From Corbicula japonica (lineage: Eukaryota; Mollusca; Bivalvia; Venerida; Cyrenidae): a DNA stretch of 64,000 nt. A program made the position numbers and the translations under genes. The notes under the pieces were generated by a model, which did not search any database, was not told where the DNA came from, and saw only the letters and a list, made by a program, of their open reading frames with translations. Position 1 is the stretch's first letter; every line of letters begins with the position of its first letter. Positions 22,020 through 31,733 of this stretch are shown piece after piece. The stretch covers positions 7,192,001 to 7,256,000 of the forward strand of contig JAZAYU010000012.1 of the NCBI GenBank assembly GCA_038501625.1, written 5' to 3'.

Positions 22020-22092
22020 GCTATCTTGGCTGGAGAACATGCACCCTGTAAGCAATGAGGTCCTGGGTTCAAGTCTTGGTTCTAGTCTCGGT
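22020..22092 (+). repeat. Second tRNA-like fragment
   Basis: TTGGCTGGAGAACATGCAC, then GAGGTCCTGGGTTCAAGTC, resembles a degraded tRNA-like head with a B-box GGTTCAAGTC. It lies 160 bp downstream of the better copy at 21796 in the same orientation. Confidence 0.35.
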
Positions 22093-23110
22093 CTGGCTGT
22101 GCATTTTTCTCACCCCATTAAAACAATGCTAGTATAATATGCCTAACTTGAGTCCAGCCTACCAATGCTCAACTACTGCATGTTGTGGCCAAAGCTAACT
22201 GACCACAACATGCAAGATTTTGTTTGCTTATATTTTTTTCAAATTTGCATAATTTCAAAACAGACACACATTTTGTAATTAAATTGAAAGTTACTTGTTA
22301 CATTGCCACAAATTATATTTGTTTTTTACTTTTAACTAGATAAACTTACATTTCACAATGTAATAGGTAGCAGAAAAGGCAATCTCCATCACTGTAATTT
22401 TCTATAACATGGCCAGCAAGTCATTGTACATGTCCCCAAGTCATGCTTTCCATGCTTTTTTTCCCTCCAAAATTATTACATGACTACAACTCTGGATAAG
22501 GTGTTAATCCCATACCATAGTTGAACGCTTTTCTTTTGTTAGAATTTGAATGAACCATTTACCTGCTGAATTATTGAAATGGACTCCGCCTTACATCAGT
22601 TTGAGCCAGTCTATTATTCTTATTGGGGTATTACTGGAATTTATAAACAAACACTGGAATGCAAAAAGTGTTGTCACTTGTTAAAATACTGATCTGGGTC
22701 TACCCTGAGAATAAATGTTAAAAAGATGTGCTTATATATAAGTTCAACCACTAATTTAGGGGACCTTGATTAAAAATTCAGGGGACCTTCTTAATTTCTT
22801 AATAAAAACTGAACCTATTGATGAAATCAGCTTTTATATTTATTGTTAATTATTATATTGTTTATTATCTATATTTATCTTTTGAATAATTAACAAAAAT
22901 GTTTAAAGGTTCTTTGAAAAGTCATATATGAAAACTCTCAATGTGATAAGCACAATTCTTCTCACATTTGGGACCAGTGTAGACCCATATCAGATGGAAT
23001 GTGCAGTGTAATCAGGGTCTACACTTCTCACTGTTCAGTCAATAATCCAGTTAATAAATTCTGTTCTACATTAATGGACAGGCTAAAAATGACAGAATCA
23101 CAAATGCTTT
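22093..23110. other. No gene seen; possible non-coding splice interval and MITE fragment
   Basis: On the minus strand an interval near 22563-22648 has an ATTCCAG acceptor and CAGCAG/GTAAATGG donor but no open frame. A MITE fragment (CAGTGTAGACCCATATCAG to ATCAGGGTCTACACTTC) lies at about 22975-23030. Confidence 0.35.
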
Positions 23111-23360
23111 AACTAATTCAGCTGGTATATAAACCCTTTTTGAGTTTGTTTAGATTCCATTGATGACAAGTGTAGATCCAGATCAACCAGCACATCAATG
23201 CAGTCTGGCTAGGACATTCACTGTTTGTTAGATTATTTATGATCAAGAGATGAACAGTGTAATTTTGATCCTGATCAGACTGTTTGGGTGTGCAGGCTGA
23301 TCAAAATCTGCACTGGTTGCAAATGTGATATATAAATGGTATCAAGAAAGGGCAAAGGTA
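23110..23360. mobile_element. Palindromic GATCCAGATCA MITE, diverged
   Basis: CAAGTGTAGATCCAGATCAA, a shortened left palindrome, TTAGATTATTTATGATC spacer and a right palindrome (TTTTGATCCTGATCAG to CTGATCAAAATCTGCAC). Ends eroded. Confidence 0.6.
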
Positions 23361-23412
23361 AAAATAAAACAAATAAACAAACAAATGAAACCACTCCTTC
23401 CCATGATAACTT

Positions 23413-24941
23413 AGGCCTAAAAAAAAAATAGTTGTGTTTCTGGTGGCCCGACCGACCCTACTTTTTTACCGCCGACCGTAACTTTTTTTTGACTCAGAAA
23501 AAAATATCGAAGCATCGTTGTGGTCTCCAGTCGTCATGGATCGATTGGCCGAAGACGACAACGATATTTTGTAACGACGACATTTTGTTTAATTCGACAA
23601 CGACGTTTTGTTTTATTCGTCTGCGAAAATCACAACCTCCGTAGTAAACAATCATGGCGGTCAGCGTTAGACAAACCGATAAAAAAATATTTATACTTAT
23701 TGATCTGCCGACGATTTCATCGAAGAATTACGGAAGCAAATAGATTAAGATTTCGGTTCAAGATGCATACGTGATACGATGAAAATGCAAAATCATTGAA
23801 CTTTGGCTCAAGGAATTTACGATCTCGGACTTTTTTATGGTGACAAAAAGCACTTATCAAATAATTTATTAAACTCAGCTTTGGTGGTAGTGATAAATCT
23901 TTTACCATCATTGAAGGGTTATGAATCAATTTGATTATGTGCTAATTGCAACAATATCATGGAAGTAAATCTGTAGATGACTTTGGTACACTTCCAAATG
24001 TGGTGTGCTGTAGACCTAGGTAAGAAAATTACCATACATATAAAACATATTTTTTCAAACACGGGCAAATCTTCAATATCTATGCGTTAAAAAACCTTAC
24101 GGTATTATGCATGGTACATGGATTTAATTCTTATTATTTAGAAAATCTAAAATTTATGAAAATAATATGTTAAAATATCTATTATTTGATATAGTAAATA
24201 GATCTATAATTTTAATAAAACTGCAATTAAATAAATATTATAAGTTGATGTCACAAAATATAGTCTTAGCAGGCTGATTACACTGTTTGCCCATATGATT
24301 TTTTGTGTATCTTTTTCGTATCTGTGGAGTAAAAGGTTAATACAAATAAAGGTTAGTAAAGTTTATTTAGAGTTATTCACATACAATTTTGTTTTCAGAA
24401 TCTTGTTCCATCTCGCATTATTAAATGACCATTGTTAATGTTGTATGTTGGTATGAACCACATTTGGAGATAGTGGATTTTTTATTATGTCTGACACTTG
24501 AAAAATCTCACAAATGTATTATTTAATTGGTATTTTGTCAGGAACTATTCAAGCTTAACAGTTTTCTAGTTATGTAAAGACTAAAACAGGTTGACTGAAA
24601 TAGTTTGGTGTAAATTTTGCTATTCCCTCAATAGCGAGAATATACATGCTGTTATATACATGAATAACAATGGAAACAAACTTTCAAGTTTAATTTTTAT
24701 TTTCAAGTATTTGTGTTCATTACAAACAGTAGAAGAACATAAAAACATGTACATGTACTTACCAGTACTTACCAGTTATTATTTTGTGCTATTGACATAA
24801 AAACAACATGTTAGGAATAACAAGCTTATCACTTTTATCCAATAATAATTAATAAAAAAAAAAAAAAAAAAAAAGCCTACCTACCGACCCTGTTTTTTTG
24901 GGCTACGCCACCAGAAACACAAGTATTTTTTTTTTAGGCCT
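23413..24941. mobile_element. TIR element of 1.53 kb with AGGCCTAAAAAAA ends
   Basis: The left end reads AGGCCTAAAAAAAAAATA, then TTGTGTTTCTGGTGGC, then CCGACCGACCC. The right end is the inverted counterpart (CCGACCCTG.., GCCACCAGAAACACAA, then T-run and AGGCCT). The TIR is about 40 bp with an indel. The interior is AT-rich with a GC-richer patch at 23430-23680 whose open frames of 70-84 codons resemble nothing I know. No transposase is visible. Confidence 0.7.
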
Positions 24942-25711
24942 TATGTATTCAATAGAATAAGTCTTTTTGTGTCATTATTGCAGGTAGACAGCATCAAAAA
25001 GAAGCAGTAGCAGCAGGAACAGTAAAAGTGGTTGCAGGAAAAAAATCTTTTCTTTATGATCATCTACACATCCTGTTTGATAATCTGTGCAAGTTTGAAA
25101 GAAATCCGCTCGATAGTTTATGAGGAGCTGATGCCGCAAGATTTGGGGACGTACTGAAGTACTGGGATCTCAGGCTGTCAAGTGATCTTTCTTCAAAAAG
25201 TAGGACAAAAATAAGAATCTTTTTGACAAAAAAAGTAGGAGAAAAGTAGGAAAAAGTAGGAGCTTTTTCCTCAAAAGAAGGAATACATAACAGTCTTTCC
25301 AGAGTCAGGACTTCACTCTGTTACACATTATATGCATTACAGTCACCCAGCTGAGGCCCCAACACATAAGTCAGACTGTCACTGGTAACTTAGAGAGATG
25401 TCTATGTACAGTCAATGGGGCCTCATCTTGGTGAATATAAACAGCCTTACAGCAATAGCATGGGTTTAGTCTTTCTGCTATTATGATAGGTGTTCAAAAA
25501 GTAATGCAAATACAGTTTTGTTGCAGAAAAATATCAATTTTTAATGTTTCAAGTTATACCTAGATCAGACCTCTTAGCAGGCCTGAAAAAAAAACTAGGC
25601 TGTATCTTGGGGACACTGATGCCCCAAATGCTACAACAATATTTGTAAAACAAAGGGCCATAACTGTGGTTAAACTGGTCACAGGAAAAAAATCTTCTTT
25701 AGAACTTGGTT
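24942..25711. other. No gene seen
   Basis: Short repeated words only (AAAGTAGGA repeated around 25195-25265). The phrase GTGCAAGTTTGAAAGAAATC with a TTATGAGGAG follow-on resembles right-arm phrases of bivalve cassette elements, too short to delimit. Confidence 0.35.
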
Positions 25712-27085
25712 TCGGCATTCAATCAGTTCCGGAACATGTTCACAATCTCGAATTAAAAACCGAAAATTGGTCAAGAAATCATTGGGTGTTCTACAGGTCA
25801 GAGATATGGCCCATTTGAACCAGGATGGTTCAATTGTACCATGCTGGTTCAAATGGACCAGTTTTCAACATGTACACATATGCCAAATGAACCATATGTT
25901 GTCTCTAACACAAGATTTTTATTTTTAAATGCCGAATAGTTTCATTCGACGACGAGTCGCACAATTGTAAGCACACATTTATACTTTCACATGTATCTAC
26001 TTTATTTAGCATACCTTATTTCATTGATATTGGAATGGGAAATGATGCGAACTGCCTTCAGAAATCGTTGCGCATTATGGACATTTTTATTCTAAAAATG
26101 TTATTTATGAATTAATATGTGCAAATTAACGAACTAAAAATTTATGTTGCATCTTTGTCAGCCATTTGCAAATCCGGAGAGAGATTACATACGATAAAAA
26201 CGGAGGAAATCCTAATTTTATTTTGAACATTAGTTTCGTATGAACTTATTATGAAACTAACAATATAAAGCTACTATTTCATATATGGTGTCCAATATTT
26301 GCCATAATATTATCAATACCTATTTAGGTTTTTATTTTGTGTATCGGACGTTTCAAAGAACGATATTAGTTTTTTGTTACAAATTCCATTGTTATGGAAA
26401 TATTATTATTTTAAGTTAGAAAAATAGCAGTAATAAATTTGCAGTTTAGCATGACAATACAGTACACCATACTGCCTTATAAGTTGTACGAGTTTTTTTC
26501 CTTTGAGAAAGGAGAGTTAACTCCCTTGTAAAATCAGCATCCCTGGCTGCTTTTCTACATACGGGTAACATAACATGGTTGACAACAACTGAAACAGATT
26601 ACAAAGAAATTAAATTGTAAAATAAAAAGGTTTTTTACCTTTTTTACAATCCCGATTTGTGCTCAATACTGTAAGTTTGATTTCCTAACAAACCACTGCT
26701 TGGATTTTCGTAGGTATGCGCATGAATTGAATAAAATGTCTCTTATATAGCCAACATATTCGTGAAGGTCGTGCTACAATGAATTTTTATATACCAAAAA
26801 CTGGTTTTCGAACGTTTTATTTCACATAATTGTGTAAGTGTAAACTTTATATTTCATTTTTTATAACACACCTGGTTCATTTGGCATATGTGTACATGTT
26901 GAAAACTGGTCCATTTGAACCAGTATGGTACAACTGAACCATCCTGGTTCAAATGGGCCATATCTCTGACCTGTTCTAGCAACATCACTCTAAAAAAGAG
27001 AAATGCTGCAAGAACACAATGATATCTTAACACATTTTCGATTTATTACTCAAATGTGCCGGAATCGATTGAATGTCGGAACTGA
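25712..27085. repeat. Older inverted repeat interrupted by a Mutator-like element
   Basis: The left arm (25712-25795) reads CGGCATTCAATCAGTTCCGG then CCGAAAATTGGTCAAGAAAT and CATTGGGTGTTCTACA. The right arm (about 27008-27085) is the inverted match (TGCAAGAACACAATGATATC, ACATTTTCGATTTATTAC, CCGGAATCGATTGAATGTCG). Together they would have formed a foldback of about 190 bp before the insertion at 25796. Confidence 0.6.
25796..26971. mobile_element. Non-autonomous Mutator-like element, about 100 bp TIRs, 9 bp target duplication
   Basis: The left TIR begins GGTCAGAGATATGGCCCATT and runs about 100 bp to CATATGCCAAATGAACCA; the right TIR is its near-perfect inverse, ending AATGGGCCATATCTCTGACC. 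The flanks are TGTTCTACA (25787-25795) and TGTTCTAGC (26972-26980), matching at 7 of 9 positions. Long TIRs with a 9 bp duplication are the hallmark of the Mutator superfamily. Each TIR is itself partly palindromic on GGTTCAAATGG/CCATTTGAACC. The 970 bp interior has no long open frame. Confidence 0.75.
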
Positions 27086-27386
27086 ATAATTGACTGTATT
27101 TGATAATAAATTCAGTGTATATTAGGGTGTCATTCTTTCAAAACAATAAGATTGTGGAGTTTGTCCAGTGTCTATAAGCCTACCTAAAAATTCGTACAAA
27201 ATTTGGAGAAAAATGGGGATCATCTCAAAATTACCTGTGTTAGAAAGTATAAATGAACATAAATAATATCAAAGGACTTACTTGAAAATGAAAGGCATTT
27301 CCGATACATTAAAAGCGATCAATTTTATTAGAAATTGCACGGCAAATTGAAACGCTACAACTAAATGGCGCATTTCATCAAAGGGA

Positions 27387-27445
27387 AGTTACTGTAGTAA
27401 GTCGATAGACGTCGTCAATGATAACGTCCAGACGGGCTTGACAAG
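27387..27445 (+). repeat. Dispersed repeat, inverted partner at 53001-53060
   Basis: GTTACTGTAGTAAGTCGATA and GATAACGTCCAGACGGGCTT match the complement of 53001-53060 at roughly 90 percent by eye. Probably one end of an unrecognised element. Confidence 0.6.
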
Positions 27446-27740
27446 GTTAGACTACAGCTAGCAGGCGTAATTCAGGTGGCGGTCCTATAATCAAAGTAAC
27501 TCAGTGATTGGTTGATAATGCAAAATCAGATTTAAAATATTTAATAGATATGTGAAAATGCACAGTGTATAGAAGAAATTGAAACATAGCATTTGCATTT
27601 ATATTTAAAGTTTTTGATTTTATTTATCTCAGGCTTTGCTCTTGTTTGACTGAAACCTTTGTCGCAAGCGGCACATTTCTAACTTCTGAAGTTAGACATT
27701 ATTTAAATATTTATATTACTTATTATAGACACTCTGTTAT

Positions 27741-28730
27741 TTAAAACCATACTGGAACGAACAACCATCTGATTTTCATTCGGTTATCAGACAAAAACAC
27801 GATGCTTGCAATTATGGTGAGAGAGGGTGGGCCAAGAAATCCCACTAACAAAGCTTTAAACGAATACAGAACGTCAAAACGAGCCTCGAGGAACTTACAT
27901 AGAAAGTGTATGTCCGTGTTTGAAAGTAATAACAATGAAGAAATAAACAAAACCGCCGAACTCGACAAAGATCAATTCTGGAAACTGGTAAACAAAAAAA
28001 AAATGAAATATCGCGGGCGTTAAAACCTGGGAGTTAACTTCAGTCAGTTGAAGATTGCCAGTATTCTGGAAGAAGAAGAATAAAACACCCACAGCAATGT
28101 CATTTAATGGTCAGATATCCGTGATCAAAGATCGATATATTTTGAAAACTTATAAAAAAGTCCAACAGTGAATGACATGTTCGATCAACACTATAACGAT
28201 CAAGTCAATATTTTGCTAAATGAAGCTGTTTGAAATTCCATTCTGTCTTAACATGTAAATTTTTCCTTAAAAAAAAGTTAACGGTGCACTTATTCGTGTT
28301 TTACAAAGCTTTTGGGAATGACCTGGCTGAAGATGATAGAATTGAGATTTGAAACCAGTCTCTAATCTCAAGCATCTGATTGGCTGAAATGGAGACAAGT
28401 CGCCATTCCTTGAGACTTGAGACTGGTTTCCATTCTTAGTTTTGTGTCGTCAGACCCAGTTTTACCAATTTTCGGACAACCGTTTTGCCAGACTTTCAAA
28501 CCTAACAACACCAAATAAATAGTTCTCAGTTTCAAAAAGTAGGTCAATGCTACAGAGCTGTCAATTTCGCACTGCTGTGCAAAAATTTTCAGTCTTTTAA
28601 ACAGAGGTTAATTACCAAAAAGAGATTAATCCGACAACCATGTTAAGAATTAAAACTTTTTATCAGTCCATAGTTTTACCAAAAGCATTATATGGATGCG
28701 AGCTAATAAATTCGTTGAGATAAACCGTGG
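27741..28730 (+). pseudogene. Decayed non-LTR retrotransposon (LINE) polyprotein fragments
   Basis: The frame from 27802 to 28020 encodes a basic stretch with YRTSKRASRNLHRKCMSVF and then AELDKDQFWKLVNKKK, typical of the linker between endonuclease and reverse transcriptase in jockey/CR1-type LINEs. A second fragment at 28640-28723 reads FYQSIVLPKALYGCEL, the motif downstream of the RT palm domain in the same elements. The RT catalytic core between them is missing, stops and frame changes interrupt the rest, and a foldback MITE (28340-28440) has inserted. It is therefore a dead remnant. Family identity is by motif recall, not alignment. Confidence 0.65.
28340..28440. mobile_element. CCAAT-box foldback MITE, copy 2
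   Basis: Left arm GAAACCAGTCTCTAATCTC..CATCTGATTGGCTGAAATGG; right arm CGCCATTCCTTGAGACTTGA..GACTGGTTTC. The right arm has lost the CCAAT segment by deletion, unlike the other copies. It lies inside the LINE remnant. Confidence 0.75.
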
Positions 28731-30044
28731 AAAAGTGTCACAGACTTTAAAAAGTTATAGTTAGTGTATATAAAGTGAAGTTTTAACAGTTAAGGAACAC
28801 TAAGAGAACGGAGCGCAGTGAACTGACCGTGGTTTCTAAATGGTTAAAACTGTACTTAACATACACTAAATAACTTAGTGATCACCACAATTTTATCCTA
28901 CAACTATCAGACATGACGTCATAACATTATGAAAATTCAGTAATTAACAGACACTAAATAATTAAGTGGTTGAAGGTGTAGTTTTAACAAATAAGAGGAG
29001 CAGAATATTTAAAATTCTGGCTCAGTGATTGGATGGAAAATTGTGTTGAACACTAAAAACGGATGCAGGGTCTACCTGTCTCTGCACCCACTGAAATCGC
29101 TTAAGGGGCTCTAGGGGTTTACTCTGTTGAATCGATCATCGATACAAAAAACTTTTATTATTTGGACAGCTATGTACCCTACCAAAAAAATATCTTGCTA
29201 AAAGATGTTTTATTCATCGGTTATCGCGTTTCATAAGAGTCGACCTTCACTATATTTTTCGATCTGAGACCAAGTTGGGGCTATATTTATGATAAATCAG
29301 CGATTTAAATGTCCATAGCAGCAACTTACTACATATACCAAAATCAAGCATTTTGATCAACAGTACTGAAAAGTGCAAGTTTCTTTCACATGGTAAAAGT
29401 TGTAGACAAGCCAGTTTGTAATAATATATTATCTATTGGTAGTGTTATCAAACATGAGGTCCAATCATATCTACATGGAATGACATTCTCTAATTTCAAA
29501 TCAAGCTGGTTTTGTAAAAAAAAATATAATAAAATAAATATTTTACGTACTGACGTTTGATTTTCTAAAACTAATATGATTCCTCCAGTACGAAAGTGAA
29601 CATGCCTCGGTTTCTAAACCACATTTTTGGTGAAGTCGGCAGCGTTTACCGGGCGTGTGGAATGCGCGACTAAATTTGTTTTGCTTGAAAACACGCTAAA
29701 CACGAGGAAATCGAATTTGTTTTATACAGCACAAAAAGAAAAACTTCGTTCTTTGTAACAACTGGTGCTTAAAGTTATGCAACGAACACTATATATTATA
29801 ATCATATGGAAAAGCTGAACCTTTTACATCGATGAAAATTAAATCACTACATGTAACACTACAAATAGTATAGTAGCGCAGATATCTCTTTCTGAATTTA
29901 AATATGATATATATCCTCACAGAGGCTCAAACGCCGAACCCTAAGTAGCATTGAATGCATTCTCAAAGTAAATATGTCGCTGCCCAACCAAAGTGGCAAT
30001 GATGCCAAACACTCCCTGCACATTACAGCGGTTATTCTTAAGAC
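28731..30044. other. No gene seen
   Basis: AT-rich. The phrase AAACACTAAATAA/TTAGTG(T/A) occurs in both orientations around 28755-28990, suggesting another small foldback. No splice-bounded open frame or RNA gene was recognised. Confidence 0.35.
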
Positions 30045-30402
30045 GAGTGGCTCAGACAACCTTGGCCCACATTCTCTTCCCTCACAGTGGTGCAGACGCC
30101 TCGCAGGTCCTCTATCACAGTGGATCGGACACCATTCAGGTACCTTTTCTTACAGAGGTTCAGACCCCATGCATGTCCCCTTCTCCGCAGTGGTTCAGGA
30201 GCCATGCAGGTCCCCTACCCCAGAGTGTCTTAGACTCTTTGCATATCCCTGAGTGGTTCAGACGTCATGCAGATCCGCTACCCGACAGTGGTTCAGACGT
30301 CATGCATCTTCTCTACCCAGCAGTGGTTCAAACGCCACGTACATACCCTACCCAACAGTGGTTCATACGCCATGAAGGACCTATACCCCAGTGGATCAGA
30401 CA
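30045..30402 (+). repeat. Minisatellite, about 35 bp unit, about 10 copies
   Basis: The unit is GTGGTTCAGACGCCATGCAG plus a GTCCCCTACCCCACA-like end. Copies vary in length at the left and settle at 35 bp on the right. GC content is far above the flanks. Open frames of 92 and 158 codons span it but simply repeat the satellite in different phases. Confidence 0.85.
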
Positions 30403-30529
30403 CTCCATAGAATTTAATACTACTTTCCCGTCGTCTTTGAACCAGGTAAATCATCAATCATTTAGTTAAATACATTTAAACATGAATGATCACAGCCATT
30501 ATACAGCAATGGCCACTGATGAAGGTAGA

Positions 30530-30775
30530 TGTGTCTTTATTTGGTCGATCGGCTTTATTAGAGTCTAATTACTACCAAGCTCGATCGGCTTTAGTAACAC
30601 AGCAAGCTCGGTCGGCTATTTTATAGTCATTTTACTGTAAGTAACCTATAGACATATGGACGCTCCGTCAGCTTTGTTTACTCGGAACCTCGGTCAGATT
30701 TAGCAATAAAAGCTCGGTCGACTTTAAAATACCAACAAGCTTCGGCATTAGTAACTCATCAAGCTCGGTGATCAT
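30530..30775 (+). repeat. Degenerate short repeats around AGCTCGGTCGGCTTT
   Basis: AAGCTCGGTCGGCTTTAGTAA-type phrases occur about six times at irregular 35-60 bp spacing. No function can be assigned. Confidence 0.5.
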
Positions 30776-31059
30776 GCGAGAATTTATGCGTCTTGCAGCG
30801 TTGTAAAGAATCGAACATTAATTTCTAGCTATATCTCAATTTTGCATTTATCACGAGATATGTCTGAATAAACTGCTTGGATGGACATACTAGTACTGTG
30901 TCTTAAATAATTTGTAACATGAAACGAACAAATAAGGAGATTTCGATACATGTTTAAATTTTGCATTGTTACCTTAAATTCTGCATGCCATGTTTTTTAT
31001 CTTCCCGCCAAAATTCTTACTATTTTATTATTTCCATAGTCTGGTTCATAATATTCTGT

Positions 31060-31242
31060 CCCGGTATACAGCCCCGGTGCGTCCCGGATTGGACACCGAG
31101 GCCAACCAGGATTACAACCGTTGAGACACCGAGAAGAACGGCTGTGTACCGGGATAATGTGAACTAGGCTTTTAGGATTCTTCCCGGTTCTTTCTGGTCA
31201 ACCGGCTACAAATTACCGGGACGCACCGGGGCATACACCGGT
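31060..31242. mobile_element. GC-rich MITE, about 28 bp TIRs
   Basis: Left end CCCGGTATACAGCCCCGGTG followed by CGTCCCGG; right end CCGGGACGCACCGGGG then CATACACCGG. The arms pair with a few mismatches. Length 183 bp, no open frame. Confidence 0.75.
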
Positions 31243-31537
31243 AAAGCTTAAAGTATACTATTGTCAAATATCAAATAAGCTAATGCATTTATTAACGCGT
31301 CCTTCTCCCATAAAAGAATCATCAAGATTTCATGTACAACTTTTTGTAAAAATATATTTATTTATCAAAATGATTGTGCATAAACAAAACATTGTACATG
31401 TCGTAGGATGCATTTGTTCGTCAGGCTATGTTTAAGTGCAATGAATCCGAGGAGTGATGCTATTTTCAAATTTAATTAAGAAATCAAATTATTTTTGAAA
31501 CTGTACAAAGAAACAAACCTAAAACAATTCATTTTCT

Positions 31538-31543
31538 TTTATT
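31538..31543 (-). promoter_or_regulatory. Polyadenylation signal AATAAA for the HSPA12-like gene
   Basis: AATAAA on the minus strand lies about 190 bp downstream of the stop codon of the HSPA12-like gene and is the first clear canonical hexamer found there. Confidence 0.55.
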
Positions 31544-31733
31544 CAATAACTATAAAAGAACCTTGTTATTTGCCCTAGCTTTTATATAATTTAAAGAAGT
31601 AAGTTATGGTATGATAGCATTTCAGTGTTCAATACACATGCAATTCGGCATAAAATCAAATCAATCACTAATAATTGGCGCAGGCGTTTTCGCATATTCA
31701 CCCATACATTAAACATTCTAAATTTCTATATTT

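Noticed and set aside
23432..23774. Possible gene inside the 1.5 kb AGGCCT element
   Set aside because: Two overlapping frames of 70-84 codons in different phases, low complexity and no transposase motif.
30045..30469. Open frame of 158 codons across the 35 bp minisatellite
   Set aside because: Two overlapping plus frames read the same satellite; no splice or start evidence.
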